In this document: positions 46,181 to 56,569 of the stretch, one piece after another
Layout of the letters: each line of letters starts with the position of its first letter
How positions within the stretch are numbered: the first letter of the stretch is position 1
Assembly (NCBI RefSeq): GCF_000312045.1
Contig: NZ_HE978634.1
Location: forward strand, 2,494,589 to 2,558,588
DNA length: 64,000 nucleotides
From: Noviherbaspirillum massiliense JC206
GTDB lineage: Bacteria; Pseudomonadota; Gammaproteobacteria; Burkholderiales; Burkholderiaceae_D
Direction of reading: 5' to 3'
Translations under genes and position numbers: made by a program
The notes under the pieces: model-generated
Databases searched by the model: none
Seen by the model: the letters and a program-made list of their open reading frames with translations, nothing else
What the model was told of the DNA's origin: nothing

Positions 46181-47014
46181 TTAATCCGCCCACACGACCC
46201 AGCCGCTGTAGGCGCTGGCGATCACGACCAGCCCGAACACGATGCGATACCAGGCGAATACCGTGAAATCGTGCGAGCTGATGTAGCGCAGCAGCCAGCG
46301 CACGCACAGGAAGGCGGAGACGAAGGCGGCAATGGTGCCGATGCCGAACACGGGCAAGTCGGCCGCGGTGAGCAGGGCACGTTCCTTGTACAGCGAATAG
46401 ATCGTGGCGCCGATCAGCGTCGGCATCGCAAGGAAGAAGGAGAATTCGGTGGCCGCCTTGCGCGACATGCCGAACAGCATGCCGCCGATGATGGTTGCGC
46501 CCGAGCGGCTGGTGCCCGGGATCAGGGCGAAGGCCTGGGCGATGCCGATTTTCAGGGCATCCAGCGCGGACATCTCATCGACCGAATTGATGCGCGCCTT
46601 CACCGGATTGCTCTTGTTGCGGCGCTCGACCCAGAGGATGAGCAGGCCGCCGACGATGAAGGCGATCGCGACCGGCACCGGTGCAAACAATGCCGCCTTG
46701 ATCTTCTTGCCGAACAGCAGTCCCAGCGCTGCCAGCGGCAGGAAGGCAATCGCCAGGTTGATCACGAATTTGCGCGCACTGGCATCGCTGGACAAGCCGC
46801 CGAGCACGCGGGCGATGCGCGCGCGGTACTCCCAGCAGACCGCCAGCATGGCCCCGGCCTGGATCACGATCTCGAACACTTTCACGGTCTCGCCGGTGAA
46901 GTTCAGCAGACTGCCGGCGAGGATCAGGTGGCCGGTGGAGGAAATCGGCAGGAATTCCGTCAGGCCTTCCACGATCCCCATGATGAGCGCCTTGAGCGCG
47001 AGAACGAGATCCAT
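46181..47014 (-). CDS. uppP: Undecaprenyl-diphosphatase UppP (BacA)
   Basis: Recycles undecaprenyl pyrophosphate for peptidoglycan and other envelope polymers; integral membrane enzyme of 277 residues. Both catalytic motifs are present: [19 protein letters not shown] (about 12-30) and [18 protein letters not shown] (about 165-182). The start at 47014 ([13 protein letters not shown]) is the family start; an ATG at 47047 would add 11 non-conserved residues. It lies just upstream of recQ on the same strand (9-bp gap). Confidence 0.95.
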   Translation of the reverse strand: MDLVLALKALIMGIVEGLTEFLPISSTGHLILAGSLLNFTGETVKVFEIVIQAGAMLAVCWEYRARIARVLGGLSSDASARKFVINLAIAFLPLAALGLLFGKKIKAALFAPVPVAIAFIVGGLLILWVERRNKSNPVKARINSVDEMSALDALKIGIAQAFALIPGTSRSGATIIGGMLFGMSRKAATEFSFFLAMPTLIGATIYSLYKERALLTAADLPVFGIGTIAAFVSAFLCVRWLLRYISSHDFTVFAWYRIVFGLVVIASAYSGWVVWAD

Positions 47015-47041
47015 GTCGTATTGATATGCTGGTGAAGTGGA

Positions 47042-47076
47042 TAACAAAAAGCCCGCTGGTTGCGACGCTGCGGGCT
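47042..47076 (-). terminator. Intrinsic terminator after the DUF1439 gene
   Basis: On the minus strand AGCCCGC and GCGGGCT form a 7-bp stem with a 13-base loop, followed directly by TTTTTGTTAT. It lies 31 bp after the DUF1439 gene and insulates uppP-recQ from it. Confidence 0.82.
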
Positions 47077-47106
47077 GATCCCTCCAAATAGACCGTTCTG
47101 TTCAGG

Positions 47107-47664
47107 CTATCTGGCGGGCTCAAAGGTTACCACGAGACCATCGCGTTTTGTCGTGATTTTCGACAAGCTGAAACGGGTGCCGCCATAACGCAGATCGTCC
47201 GGGGCAAAAGTGTAGAGCGGCACTTCCCCGATCAGCTGCTCCGCCAGCTCACTAGCTGCGCGCGCAATGCGATTGGCGTACGGCGAGTCGACGCCATCCA
47301 GTGCAAATCTTTCCATGCGGGGCTGCGCCAGCACGAGCGCATTGCGCGCGGGATCGAATTTCAATTGCCCGGAGATGGCAAAATTGCCTTGCCATTTCTG
47401 CTTGAGGAAAGGCGGCGTCACGGCCGCATCCATGCTGGTCAGGATGCGGTTACTGTCGGGCTGCAGACTTACCTGCGGATTGGCGAGATGCATGTCGAAC
47501 AATTCCAGGTAGCGGTAATCGAATGGGAATTTGCGCGCTACCGCTTCCTGCAACCGGGACAGAGGAATATCCACGTTGCGCGGCCCGAGCAGGCTGGCGC
47601 AAGCGGACAGCATGAGTGCGAGAACGAATGCCGTGGCCATTGGCACGATGGTTTTTAATTTCAT
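47107..47664 (-). CDS. DUF1439 lipoprotein
   Basis: A 185-residue predicted lipoprotein: signal peptide [19 protein letters not shown] ends at the lipobox LSAC. The mature part reads [20 protein letters not shown] and then beta-rich segments ([39 protein letters not shown]), as in DUF1439/YceB-type proteins with a lipid-binding-like fold. Function is unknown. The start at 47664 is set by an ATGA overlap with the YkgJ-type gene upstream, so the two are coupled. Confidence 0.85.
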   Translation of the reverse strand: MKLKTIVPMATAFVLALMLSACASLLGPRNVDIPLSRLQEAVARKFPFDYRYLELFDMHLANPQVSLQPDSNRILTSMDAAVTPPFLKQKWQGNFAISGQLKFDPARNALVLAQPRMERFALDGVDSPYANRIARAASELAEQLIGEVPLYTFAPDDLRYGGTRFSLSKITTKRDGLVVTFEPAR

Positions 47665-47948
47665 TGCGGCAACTCCTCCGGCTTCGATGATGACGTCAAT
47701 CGTTCCAGGTGCAGCAGATAGACCATCGCTTCCCCGGCGCTGTTGCCGCACATATCCGGCGAGGGCTGGAGGCTGGCGCAGACGGCCGGTCGTTCGGGGC
47801 GGCCGAAAATCCTGCAGCGGTTGGCTTCGTCCAGTTGCACGCAGCGTACGCCCGCCGGCTTTCCATTCGGCATGCCCGGGATGGGAGATGAAATCGAGGG
47901 CGCAATGCAGCAGGCGCCGCAGCCGGAACGGCATGAAAGTTTGTTCAT
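47661..47948 (-). CDS. YkgJ-family cysteine-cluster protein
   Basis: A 95-residue protein with the Fe/Zn-chelating cysteine pattern of Ykg[16 protein letters not shown] (about 6-20), then [22 protein letters not shown] and a final Cys in DMCGN. It is likely cytoplasmic and metal-binding; the biological role is unknown. The ATG at 47948 is preferred because the frame upstream is Cys/Arg-rich noise. It overlaps the DUF1439 gene by 4 bp. Confidence 0.83.
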   Translation of the reverse strand: MNKLSCRSGCGACCIAPSISSPIPGMPNGKPAGVRCVQLDEANRCRIFGRPERPAVCASLQPSPDMCGNSAGEAMVYLLHLERLTSSSKPEELPQ

Positions 47949-48217
47949 AAGAAAAACAATGCCCGATGGACAAGGATGTCGGCATCGCGGGAGCCGTACA
48001 CATTGTGATCCGCACGAGGGTGTGCGGAAGCATGGGGGAATAATCAGGCAACGGCAGATTCTACCTTCAATCCGGCCATGCCTCTGGCAGCTTGCCCGGC
48101 TCATTCAGGCATGGCAATAGCACATCGATGAAAGCGTTCCGCTCAGCCTTGACGCTGCCGGTATTGGCCCCTATATTGCTGACTCACGAGTAAGTTATTT
48201 TTCTTTGCCCAAACGAA

Positions 48218-48871
48218 ATGGATTGCCCTTTCAAGAACAAGCCGCGCTGGACCCGACGCAAGGAAGCACGTCCTCAGGAACTGCTGGCGGCCGCGCTGGA
48301 CCTGTTCGTCGAGCGCGGCTACGCGGCAACCCGCCTGGATGACGTGGCGGCGCGGGCCGGCGTATCGAAGGGCACGCTCTATCTCTACTTTGCCAACAAG
48401 GAAGAACTGTTCAAGGCGGTGGTGCGGGAAAACGTGATTCCCGTGCTGGGCGAAGCGGAACAGTTCATCGGCCGCCACGAGGGCAACAGTGTCGAACTGT
48501 TTCGCAAGCTGGTGCTGCGCTGGTGGGAGCGGGTCGCCAATACCAAGCTCTCCGGCATCACCAAGCTGATCATGGCAGAGTCTTCCAACTTTCCTGAAGT
48601 CGCCAAGTTTTACCATGACGAAGTGATCGCGCGCGCCCATGTGATGGTGGCCGGCGTGCTGGAGCGCGGCATCCGGCGTGGTGAATTCCGCCAGATCGAA
48701 GTGAGCCAGGCGACGTCCGTGCTCATCGCCCCGATGCTGATGCTGATGCTCTGGCAGCATTCCTTCGCCGGCTGCGAGGTGAAAGCGGTGTCGGCCGAGG
48801 AATATTTGCAAAGCTTTATCGACCTGTTCTTGAATGGCCTGCTGAGTCCCGCGCCCGCACCGTCAAGATGA
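48218..48871 (+). CDS. TetR-family regulator of the first RND locus
   Basis: The 217-residue protein has an N-terminal TetR helix-turn-helix (about 17-63): ELLAAALDLFVERGYAATRL, DDVAARAGVSKGTLYLYFANKEELF. The C-terminal ligand domain is helical and variable. It overlaps or abuts the adaptor gene downstream on the same strand, so regulator and pump are in one operon and the regulator probably controls itself. No clear palindromic operator was found in the 48105-48217 gap. Confidence 0.88.
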   Translation: MDCPFKNKPRWTRRKEARPQELLAAALDLFVERGYAATRLDDVAARAGVSKGTLYLYFANKEELFKAVVRENVIPVLGEAEQFIGRHEGNSVELFRKLVLRWWERVANTKLSGITKLIMAESSNFPEVAKFYHDEVIARAHVMVAGVLERGIRRGEFRQIEVSQATSVLIAPMLMLMLWQHSFAGCEVKAVSAEEYLQSFIDLFLNGLLSPAPAPSR

Positions 48872-48882
48872 ATGGAGCAGTC

Positions 48883-50055
48883 ATGTTGAAACGCCGTTCG
48901 CGTTATCTGATCATTCTTGCGGTATTGCTCATGGCCGCAGGCGGCGGCGCAGCCGTGCTGAAAAAGAAGCAGGCGCAGCCGGCCACTCCCGCGATGCAAT
49001 CCGCCCAGGCGCCCGCGGTGCTGGAATTCCTGCCCGGCGATGTGATGCGGGTGGAACCGCGCGACCTGCGCCGCCGGCTGCCGGTGTCCGGTTCGCTGCG
49101 CGCGGTCAACCAGGCTTCGGTGAAGGCCCGGGTCGGCGGCGAAGTGCGCGAGGTGCTGGTGCGCGAAGGCGAGGCTGTGCACGCCGGCCAGGTGCTGGTC
49201 AAGATGGATGTGAGCGAATACCAGGCGCGCCTGGACCAGGCCAAGGGGGCGCTGGCGGCCGCACGCGGCCAGCTCGAGATCGCCTCCAAGACCCGTGACA
49301 ACAACAAGGCGCTGCTGGAAAAAGGCTTCATTTCCAAGAATGCCTTCGACAACGCGGAGAGCCAGTTCAATATCGCCAGGGCCAATGTCGATTCCGCCCG
49401 CGGCGCGCTCGATGTGGCGCAAAAGGCACTCGGCGACACGGTGATCCGTGCACCGATCTCGGGGCTCGTCAGCAGCCGCTCAGTCCAGCCCGGCGAAAAA
49501 GTGTCGCCCGACAACCGCCTGCTCGATATCGTTGACCTGCGCCAGATGGAGATGGAAGCCGCGGTGCCGGCCGCAGACATCGTCAACATCACGATCGGCC
49601 AGGAAGTCCAGGTGCGGGTTGAAGGCCTGTCCGCGCCGCTGACCGGGACGGTGGTCCGCATCAATCCCTCCACGCAGTCGGGCTCCCGCTCCATCCTCAC
49701 CTATGTCCAGATCGCCAATCCGCAGGGCTTGCTGCGCGCGGGCATGTTCGGCGAAGCGCAGCTGACGATTGCCCGGAAAGCCGGCGTGCTGACGGTTCCG
49801 CAATCCGCCATCCAGAGCGATGCCGGCCAGACCTATGTCTATGCGATCGAAAACGGCAAGCTGTTGCAAAAGCCGGTCGAGCTCGGCATGCGCGGCGACG
49901 ATGGCGGAGGCAACGCGGTCGAAATCCTAAAGGGACTGGAAAGCGGCGCGCAGATCGTCCGGAACAATCTCGGCACCCTGCGCACCGGCACCCCGATCAG
50001 GATCGCGCAGCCGGCCGGCATGGCTGTCGCAGGCAACCTCCCCGCTCAAAAATGA
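48883..50055 (+). CDS. RND efflux periplasmic adaptor subunit
   Basis: Membrane-fusion protein linking an RND pump to an outer-membrane channel. An N-terminal helix (about 8-24) is followed by the lipoyl halves (VKARVGGEVREVLVREGEAV and DTVIRAPISGLVSSRSVQPG), an alpha-hairpin (about 100-170), a beta-barrel and a membrane-proximal domain. The 390-residue length is normal. There is no lipobox, so it is anchored by its helix. The ATG at 48883 has a GGAG; an ATG at 48868 overlaps the TetR stop and is the alternative. Confidence 0.92.
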   Translation: MLKRRSRYLIILAVLLMAAGGGAAVLKKKQAQPATPAMQSAQAPAVLEFLPGDVMRVEPRDLRRRLPVSGSLRAVNQASVKARVGGEVREVLVREGEAVHAGQVLVKMDVSEYQARLDQAKGALAAARGQLEIASKTRDNNKALLEKGFISKNAFDNAESQFNIARANVDSARGALDVAQKALGDTVIRAPISGLVSSRSVQPGEKVSPDNRLLDIVDLRQMEMEAAVPAADIVNITIGQEVQVRVEGLSAPLTGTVVRINPSTQSGSRSILTYVQIANPQGLLRAGMFGEAQLTIARKAGVLTVPQSAIQSDAGQTYVYAIENGKLLQKPVELGMRGDDGGGNAVEILKGLESGAQIVRNNLGTLRTGTPIRIAQPAGMAVAGNLPAQK

Positions 50056-50057
50056 CA

Positions 50058-50088
50058 AGGCGCGCCCGCTCTGCAAAAGAGCGCGCCT
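50058..50088 (+). other. Intra-operon hairpin between adaptor and RND pump
   Basis: AGGCGCGC and GCGCGCCT pair across the 45-bp gap, with an inner GCTCT/AGAGC pairing possible. There is no T-run, so it more likely tunes mRNA stability or relative expression than ends transcription. Confidence 0.45.
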
Positions 50089-50100
50089 GAAGGATCAATC

Positions 50101-53100
50101 ATGTGGTTCACCCGCATCAGCATTGGCAACCCGGTCCTCGCGACCATGATGATGGCCGCCTTCCTCGTGCTGGGATTGTTTTCCTACCAGCGCCTGCAGG
50201 TCGACCAGTTCCCGGACGTCACCTTCCCGGTGGTCGTGGTCCAGACCGATTATCCCGGCGCCTCGCCGGAGACGGTGGAATCCGATATCACGCGCAAGGT
50301 CGAGGAAGCGGTCAATACCATCAGCGGCATCAACAGCCTGACGTCGCGCTCGTATGAAGGCACCTCGATCGTCATCATCGAATTCGTCCTCACCGTTGAC
50401 CCGGCACAGGCGGCGCAGGACGTGCGGGAAAAGGTGGCGCTGGTCAAGGCCGCATTCCGCAAGGAAGTCGAGGAGCCGCGCGTCACCCGCTACGATCCCG
50501 CCAGCCAGCCGATTTTCTCGATCTCGGTCAGCAATGAAGCCGGGGCCAGCGAGCGCAGCCTGCGCGAACTGACCACCATCGCCGACCAGGTGGTGAAGAA
50601 GCGCCTGGAAAACGTGCGCGGCGTCGGCTCCGTCACGCTGGTGGGCGGCGTCAAGCGCGAAATCAATATCTATGTGAAGCCGACCGAGATGGAAGCGCTC
50701 GGCATCGGAGTTGACCAGGTGATCAGCGCAGTGCGCAACGAGAACCAGGAATTGCCGACCGGCGCCATCCGCTCTTCCGCCACCGAGCAGGTGGTGCAGA
50801 TCCAGGGCCGGGTGAAAAATCCGGAGGAATTCGGCCGTATCATCGTCGCACGGCGCGGCGGCCAGCCGGTCACGCTGTCGCAGATCGCGACCGTGGTCGA
50901 CGGCCAGGAAGAGCAGGAAAGCCTGGCCACCTTCAACGGACAGCGCACGCTTGCCCTCAATATCCTGAAAGCGCAGGGGGAAAACACGATCGCCGTGGTG
51001 AATGGGCTGCAGGCCGCGCTGAAGGAATTGCAACCCACCATCAGTGCGCTCTATCCGGGGGTCAAGCTCAGCGTGATCCGCGACAGCTCGCGCCAGATCC
51101 GGGTCGGCGTCGAGAATGTGCGCCGCACTTTGATCGAAGGCGCGGTGCTGACGGTGCTGATCGTGTTCCTGTTTCTCAATTCCTGGCGCTCGACCGTCAT
51201 CACCGGCCTCACCCTGCCGGTGGCGCTGGTCGGCACCTTCCTGTTCATGTACATGTTCGGCTTCACCATCAACATGATCACGCTGATGGCGCTGTCGCTG
51301 TGCGTGGGCCTGCTGATCGACGATGCGATCGTGGTGCGGGAAAACATCGTGCGCCATGCCGGCATGAAGGTGAACGGACGTTACAAGGATCACAAGACGG
51401 CGGCGCTGGATGGCACGGCCGAGATCGGCCTGGCGGTGATGGCCACCACCTTTTCCATCGTCGCGGTCTTCCTGCCGGTCGGCTTCATGGGCGGCATCAT
51501 CGGTCGCTTCTTCCACCAGTTCGGCGTGACCGTGACGGCTGCAGTGCTGATTTCGATGTTCGTGTCCTTCACTCTGGACCCGATGCTGTCCTCCATCTGG
51601 CCCGACCCTGCGGTGCATGGCGCACATCACGAGCGCAAGGGCTGGTACGGCCAGACCATCGGCCGCGTGCTGCATCAGTTCGAGCGCATGGTGCAATGGC
51701 TGTCGGATACCTACCAGGTATTGCTGAAATGGTCGCTGCGCCATCGCAAGGCTACCCTGGTGATCGCGGTCGCGACCTTCTTCGGCGGCTTTGCGATCCC
51801 GATGAGCGGATTGATCGGCAGCGAGTTCGTGCCGCAGGCTGACTATTCCGAAACCGGCGTGGTGTACAACACACCGGTCGGTTCCTCGCTGGAATTCACC
51901 GAAAGCAAGGCGCGCCAGGTGGAAGCGGTGCTGCGCGAGTTCCCGGAAGTGCGCGATCTCTACACCACCGTCAATACCGGCACCGCGCAGGGCAAGAATT
52001 ATGCGACGACCTATGTGAAGCTGACGCCGCGCGACCAGCGCACCCGCAACACCTCGCAGATGAGCATTCCCCTGCGCGAGCGGCTGTCACAGGTCGCCGG
52101 GATCACGGTCACCCATATCGGTTCGCTGGAAGGCGTGGGCGGCGACAACAAGCAGATCCGCCTGTCCCTGCTCGGCACCGACCTCGACCAGCTGGCGAAG
52201 CTGTCCGCGGAAGCGCAGGATAAAATCCGCGCGATTCCCGGCGTGGTCGACCTCGATTCCAGCCTGAAGCCGAACAAGCCGACCATTTCCATCGAACCCA
52301 AGCGCGACATTGGCGCCGACCTCGGCATCGGCGTGGCCCAGATCGGTGGTGCTCTGCGTCCGCTGCTGGCGGGCGAAGCTGCCAGCACCTGGCGTGCGCC
52401 GGACGATGAAAACTATGACGTCAACGTGCGCCTGTCTCCATCCGACCGCAACAATGTCGACGACCTGTCGCGGCTGATGCTGAGCAGTTCCCAGACCAAT
52501 GCGGATGGTTCGCCGCGCATGGTCGCGCTGCGCCAGGTGGCCAGCATCCAGCCCTCGACCGGTGCCAACCAGATCAACCGCCGCGACCTCAACCGTGAAG
52601 TCGAGCTTTCCGCCAACGTGGTCGGCCGCTCGGCCGGCCAGGTCAGCGCCGATATCAGGAAGGCATTGGACGGCATGCACTGGCAGCCGGGCTACCGCTA
52701 TCAGATGGGCGGCTCCGCCAAGAACATGCAGGAATCCTTCGGCTATGCCCTGTCGGCGCTGATGCTGGCGATCGTCTTCATCTACATGATCCTGGCATCG
52801 CAATTCGCCAGCTTCCTGCAGCCGGTTGCCATCATGTCATCCCTGCCGCTCACGCTGATCGGGGTGTTCCTGGCGCTGATGTTCTTCCGTTCCACGCTCA
52901 ACATCTTCTCGGTGATCGGCTTCATCATGCTGATGGGCCTGGTGACGAAGAATGCAATCCTGCTGGTGGATTTTGCCAATCACGCGCGCAAGGCCGGCGC
53001 GGACCGTGCCGCCGCCCTGCTGGAAGCCGCGCATGTGCGCCTGCGTCCGATCCTGATGACCACTTTGGCAATGGTGTTCGGCATGGTGCCGCTGGCCTTC

Positions 53101-53322
53101 GGCATGGCCGAAGGCGCCGAGCAGCGCGCGCCGATGGGACAGGCGGTGATCGGCGGGATCATCACTTCTTCCCTGCTGACCCTGGTAGTGGTGCCTGTGA
53201 TCTATACCTACCTCGACGATTTCGCCGTCTGGGCGCGCCAAAAATGGCGGCGCTCCGCCCCGCACGAACCAACGCATGGCACGGCGGAGGGAAAACATGC
53301 CGAAAAGGAAGATGCTGTTTGA
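50101..53322 (+). CDS. RND-family efflux permease (HAE1-like, MdtB/C-type)
   Basis: Proton-driven inner-membrane pump of 1073 residues. The start [25 protein letters not shown] is the first helix. The proton-relay helix 4 reads [22 protein letters not shown] with the paired Asp, and helix 10 has [21 protein letters not shown] with the Lys. Large periplasmic loops follow helices 1 and 7. It differs clearly from the AcrB-type pump at 57952. It is the last gene of the TetR-adaptor-pump operon. The outer-membrane partner could be the TolC encoded 1 kb downstream. The substrate is unknown. Confidence 0.93.
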   Translation: MWFTRISIGNPVLATMMMAAFLVLGLFSYQRLQVDQFPDVTFPVVVVQTDYPGASPETVESDITRKVEEAVNTISGINSLTSRSYEGTSIVIIEFVLTVDPAQAAQDVREKVALVKAAFRKEVEEPRVTRYDPASQPIFSISVSNEAGASERSLRELTTIADQVVKKRLENVRGVGSVTLVGGVKREINIYVKPTEMEALGIGVDQVISAVRNENQELPTGAIRSSATEQVVQIQGRVKNPEEFGRIIVARRGGQPVTLSQIATVVDGQEEQESLATFNGQRTLALNILKAQGENTIAVVNGLQAALKELQPTISALYPGVKLSVIRDSSRQIRVGVENVRRTLIEGAVLTVLIVFLFLNSWRSTVITGLTLPVALVGTFLFMYMFGFTINMITLMALSLCVGLLIDDAIVVRENIVRHAGMKVNGRYKDHKTAALDGTAEIGLAVMATTFSIVAVFLPVGFMGGIIGRFFHQFGVTVTAAVLISMFVSFTLDPMLSSIWPDPAVHGAHHERKGWYGQTIGRVLHQFERMVQWLSDTYQVLLKWSLRHRKATLVIAVATFFGGFAIPMSGLIGSEFVPQADYSETGVVYNTPVGSSLEFTESKARQVEAVLREFPEVRDLYTTVNTGTAQGKNYATTYVKLTPRDQRTRNTSQMSIPLRERLSQVAGITVTHIGSLEGVGGDNKQIRLSLLGTDLDQLAKLSAEAQDKIRAIPGVVDLDSSLKPNKPTISIEPKRDIGADLGIGVAQIGGALRPLLAGEAASTWRAPDDENYDVNVRLSPSDRNNVDDLSRLMLSSSQTNADGSPRMVALRQVASIQPSTGANQINRRDLNREVELSANVVGRSAGQVSADIRKALDGMHWQPGYRYQMGGSAKNMQESFGYALSALMLAIVFIYMILASQFASFLQPVAIMSSLPLTLIGVFLALMFFRSTLNIFSVIGFIMLMGLVTKNAILLVDFANHARKAGADRAAALLEAAHVRLRPILMTTLAMVFGMVPLAFGMAEGAEQRAPMGQAVIGGIITSSLLTLVVVPVIYTYLDDFAVWARQKWRRSAPHEPTHGTAEGKHAEKEDAV

Positions 53323-53363
53323 TAGAATGATGTGTTTTCGTCTGTAACCCTTGAGTGCCAAGA

Positions 53364-54026
53364 ATGAATATCGAAAAAGCCCGATTCAACATGATTGAGC
53401 AGCAGATCCGTACCTGGGATGTACTGGACCAGGACGTGCTCGACCTGCTCGTGGTCGTCAAGCGCGAAGCCTTCGTACCGGCCGCATACAAGAGCCTGGC
53501 GTTCGTCGACACCGAAATCCCCCTGGCGGGCGGTGCCCACATGTTCACCCCGAAAATGGAAGCGCGCATCCTGCAGGAAGTCGGGCTGAAGAAGCATGAG
53601 ACCGCCCTCGAAGTCGGCTCCGGCACCGGCTACATGGCTGCGCTGATGGGCTACAAGGCACGCCACGTCACCACGGTGGAGATCGACCCCGAAATCAAGC
53701 GCATGGCGGAAAAGAACCTGGCAAGCTACGGCATCTCCAACGTCGAGGTCGTGCAGGGCAACGGCGCCTGGGGCTGGCCTGCGGGGGAGGAAAAACCGCT
53801 GTATGACGTGATCGTGCTCTCCGGCTCGCTGCAGATACTGCCCGACGTCTTCCTCAAGCAACTCAAGGTTGGCGGACGTCTGTTCTCCATCATCGGAGAA
53901 TCGCCGGTCATGACAGCGCAACTCACGACGCGGACATCGGACGCAGGTTACGAAACGGTCAAGTTGTTCGAGACCGATGTCGCACCCTTGCGCGATGCGC
54001 CGGCCCCGTCCCCCTTCAAGTTCTGA
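53364..54026 (+). CDS. Protein-L-isoaspartate O-methyltransferase family protein
   Basis: SAM-dependent methyltransferase of 220 residues. It has NMIEQQIRTWDVLDQDVLDL at the N-terminus, the SAM loop ALEVGSGTGYMAALMG and VTTVEIDPEIKRMAEKNL, matching the PCMT family, which repairs isoaspartyl residues. The version next to tolC in Burkholderiales is a divergent member, so its actual substrate is uncertain. A GTG at 53355 precedes the ATG at 53364; I prefer the ATG. It is followed by a rhodanese gene 8 bp downstream and then tolC. Confidence 0.85.
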   Translation: MNIEKARFNMIEQQIRTWDVLDQDVLDLLVVVKREAFVPAAYKSLAFVDTEIPLAGGAHMFTPKMEARILQEVGLKKHETALEVGSGTGYMAALMGYKARHVTTVEIDPEIKRMAEKNLASYGISNVEVVQGNGAWGWPAGEEKPLYDVIVLSGSLQILPDVFLKQLKVGGRLFSIIGESPVMTAQLTTRTSDAGYETVKLFETDVAPLRDAPAPSPFKF

Positions 54027-54034
54027 GAACGACA

Positions 54035-54358
54035 ATGAATATGCTGACGGCGCCCGAGCTGGCTGCCTGGCTCGCGGACGACGCGCGCGCCAGGCCGCTG
54101 CTGCTCGATGTGCGTGAACCCTGGGAATTTCAGACCTGCCATATCGAAGGCGCGGTTTCGATTCCGATGAACACGATCCCGGCGCGCATGGCGGAGCTGG
54201 AAGAGGATGCCCCCATCGTTTGCATCTGCCATCACGGCATGCGCAGCATGCAGGTGGCGGCCTATCTCGAACGCAACGGCTTTACCCAGGTGAACAACTT
54301 GACGGGCGGCGTGCACGCATGGGCCCAGCAGGTCGACAAGAGCATGCCTACCTATTGA
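54035..54358 (+). CDS. Single-domain rhodanese-like protein
   Basis: A 107-residue cytoplasmic protein with one rhodanese domain: LLLDVREPWEFQTCHIEGAVSIPM (about 22-45) and the active-site loop CICHHGMRSMQVAAYLERNG, in which the catalytic Cys is in CHHGMRS. It probably transfers sulfane sulfur to an unknown acceptor. It lies between the PCMT-type gene and tolC, a conserved order in Oxalobacteraceae (recollection). Confidence 0.9.
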   Translation: MNMLTAPELAAWLADDARARPLLLDVREPWEFQTCHIEGAVSIPMNTIPARMAELEEDAPIVCICHHGMRSMQVAAYLERNGFTQVNNLTGGVHAWAQQVDKSMPTY

Positions 54359-54389
54359 TGACAAGATCAAGAAGCAAGCGGAGAACCTG

Positions 54390-55724
54390 ATGCGCAAATC
54401 CCTCGTCGCGACCCTGCTCGGCGGCGTCTTCATGTCCATGAATGCGCAGGCGATCGACCTGCTGCAGGTGTATAAGGAAGCGCTCGCCAACGATGCGCAG
54501 TACGCCAGCGCGCGCTCTGCGCTGGCAGCCGGGCAGGAAAGAGCGCCGCAGGGACGCGCCGGGCTGCTGCCGGTCGTCGGCCTGACCGGCAGCTATACCC
54601 GATCGAACCAGGATACGACGGCAAGCGGCGTCGAAGCTTCGTCGCCGAACTTCAACAGCAAGGGCTATACGCTATCCCTGTCCCAGCCGCTGTTCCGCCT
54701 GGCCAACTGGGAAGCGTATCAGCAGGGCAAGCTGGCAGTCGCCATCAGCGAGGCGCAGTTCGCACAGGCGCAGCAGGACCTGATCCTGCGTGTCGCCCAG
54801 GCCTATTTCGATGTTCTGACCGCGCAGGATGCCCTGGCGTCGGTGCAGGCGCAGAAAGAGGCGATCACCGAACAGCTGGCCGCAGCCAAGCGCAATTTCG
54901 AAGTCGGCACCGCCACCATCACCGACACTCATGAAGCCCAGGCACGCTACGACCTGGCAGTTGCGCAGGAATTCGCGACACAGAACGATCTCGAAATCCG
55001 GCGTGCGGCCCTGCAACAGATCATCGGCAAGCCGGCCGGCGAACTCGCCACCCTGCGCCCGGGCGTACAGCTGAACAGCCCGGAGCCGGCGCAGATGGAG
55101 AAATGGGTCGAAAGCGCGGAACAGCAGAATTACGGTGTCGTCGCCCAGCAGCTGCTGGTGGAGAACGCGCAGCGTGAAATCACCCGCAACCGTGCCGGCC
55201 ATCTCCCGACTGTCGACCTGGTTGCCAGCCGCAACTACAACAACGCCGGCTGGTCCTCCCAGTTCCCTGCGGGTGCGAGCGTCACCAGCAATGCGATCGG
55301 CGTGCAGGTGGCGATCCCGATCTTCTCCGGCCTTGGCGTTACCAGCCGCGTGCGCGAAGCCATCGCGCTCGAAGACAAGAGCCGGTCCGACCTGGAAAAT
55401 GTGCGCCGCACTGCCGCCCAGGGCGCACGCCAGGCATTCTTCGGCGTGAACGCCGGTCTGGCGCAGGTCAAAGCGCTGGAGGCGGCGGAGGTTTCCAGCC
55501 AGTCCTCCCTTGAATCGAACCGCCTCGGCTATCAGGTCGGCGTGCGGATCAATATCGACGTCCTGAATGCCCAGCAACAGTTGTACTCGACACGCGAAAG
55601 CCTGGCGAAGGCGCGCTACGACACGATCATGAACGGCCTGCGCCTGAAAGCCGCGGCCGGCACATTGAAGGAAGAAGACCTGCTGCAGGTGAACGGCTTG
55701 CTGATGGAGCAGACGCAACCCTGA
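54390..55724 (+). CDS. tolC: TolC-family outer-membrane channel
   Basis: Outer-membrane exit duct for efflux pumps and type I secretion. The 444-residue protein has a signal peptide ending MSMNAQA, then two repeated halves of helix pairs and beta strands, with the family motifs LSLSQPLFRLANWEAYQQGKL (about 94-114) and AIGVQVAIPIFSGLGVTSRV, plus the coiled-coil DLILRVAQAYFDVLTAQDAL. It has no lipobox, unlike the OprM-type protein encoded at 61095. It is the probable partner of one or both RND pumps and follows the rhodanese gene. Confidence 0.93.
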   Translation: MRKSLVATLLGGVFMSMNAQAIDLLQVYKEALANDAQYASARSALAAGQERAPQGRAGLLPVVGLTGSYTRSNQDTTASGVEASSPNFNSKGYTLSLSQPLFRLANWEAYQQGKLAVAISEAQFAQAQQDLILRVAQAYFDVLTAQDALASVQAQKEAITEQLAAAKRNFEVGTATITDTHEAQARYDLAVAQEFATQNDLEIRRAALQQIIGKPAGELATLRPGVQLNSPEPAQMEKWVESAEQQNYGVVAQQLLVENAQREITRNRAGHLPTVDLVASRNYNNAGWSSQFPAGASVTSNAIGVQVAIPIFSGLGVTSRVREAIALEDKSRSDLENVRRTAAQGARQAFFGVNAGLAQVKALEAAEVSSQSSLESNRLGYQVGVRINIDVLNAQQQLYSTRESLAKARYDTIMNGLRLKAAAGTLKEEDLLQVNGLLMEQTQP

Positions 55725-55801
55725 CGCGCCTGGATGCGCATGGCCTCATCTGCCAGTCTTGATTGCGTTGCCCGGAGAATTCGCCGCGCGTAGCGCTGCG
55801 C

Positions 55802-56449
55802 TCAGCCGCCCTGCTTCTGCTTGCGCAACGAAGGCGAATAGCGCAGGGAATCGAGGCAGGCGTCGATCAGCCGTTCGGCATTGTCGTCCAGGCTGAAACT
55901 CTCCGGCGCAAACAGCCAGTTGTTCAAAAGTCCATCGATGGCGGCTTGCATCGACGCGCGCGCCAGGTGGATATCCAGATCCTGGGGCAACTGACCTTTC
56001 GCAATTGCGTTGCGCAGGACGCGCTCGATGTGCGCCGTGCCGCGCAGGAACCACTCCCGCCGCCGCGCGAATATCGGATCGGCCGGATCGACGAATTCGC
56101 ATTTGTGGAACAGGATGTCGAAGACTTTCCGCGAATGCGGATTGCGCACCGTTTCCTTCAGCACGAAGATGCAGCTGGCGCGCAGGCGGCCGAGCGGATC
56201 GGCCTCTTCTGCATGGGCATCGGCTTGCGCCATGGCTTCCATCGGCAGGCGAACCCGTTCGCACATTGCATCGAACAAGTCGCTCTTGTTCCTGAAATGC
56301 CAATAGATGGCGCCGCGTGTCACGTTCGCCGCTTCCGCGACGTCCGCGAGCGAAGTGCTGGCTACGCCCTGCGCATGAAAAACCTGTTCGGCAGCATCGA
56401 GTATGCGGTCACGCGTTTCCAGCGCTTCCTCTTTTGTACATCTGGCCAT
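55802..56449 (-). CDS. acrR: AcrR/TtgR-type TetR repressor
   Basis: TetR-family repressor of 215 residues. The helix-turn-helix region reads ETRDRILDAAEQVFHAQGVA, LADVAEAANVTRGAIYWHFRNKSDLF (about 10-55), which is nearly the AcrR consensus. The C-terminal part is the helical drug-binding domain. It is divergent from the adaptor gene of the AcrAB-type pump; a palindrome in the gap closely resembles the E. coli AcrR operator. It probably represses the pump and itself, with drugs as inducers. Confidence 0.92.
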   Translation of the reverse strand: MARCTKEEALETRDRILDAAEQVFHAQGVASTSLADVAEAANVTRGAIYWHFRNKSDLFDAMCERVRLPMEAMAQADAHAEEADPLGRLRASCIFVLKETVRNPHSRKVFDILFHKCEFVDPADPIFARRREWFLRGTAHIERVLRNAIAKGQLPQDLDIHLARASMQAAIDGLLNNWLFAPESFSLDDNAERLIDACLDSLRYSPSLRKQKQGG

Positions 56450-56547
56450 TTCAGATATGGGACGGTGTCATTGATTGCATCAACATGCATGAATTGCGGA
56501 TATTTTCAGGACTCCCGCAAGTCGCATGATCTCTTTGGCATAGAGGC

Positions 56548-56569
56548 ATACATTCATGCATGTATGTAT
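56548..56569. promoter_or_regulatory. Palindromic operator, AcrR-type, overlapping a -10
   Basis: The 22-bp element ATACATTCATGCATGTATGTAT is near-symmetrical with one mismatched pair; the E. coli AcrR site (TACATACATTTGTGAATGTATGTA) has the same half-sites. A TATAAT (56567-56572) overlaps its right edge, so binding would block transcription toward acrA. It lies about 100 bp from acrR and 136 bp from the adaptor start. Binding is inferred. Confidence 0.72.
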
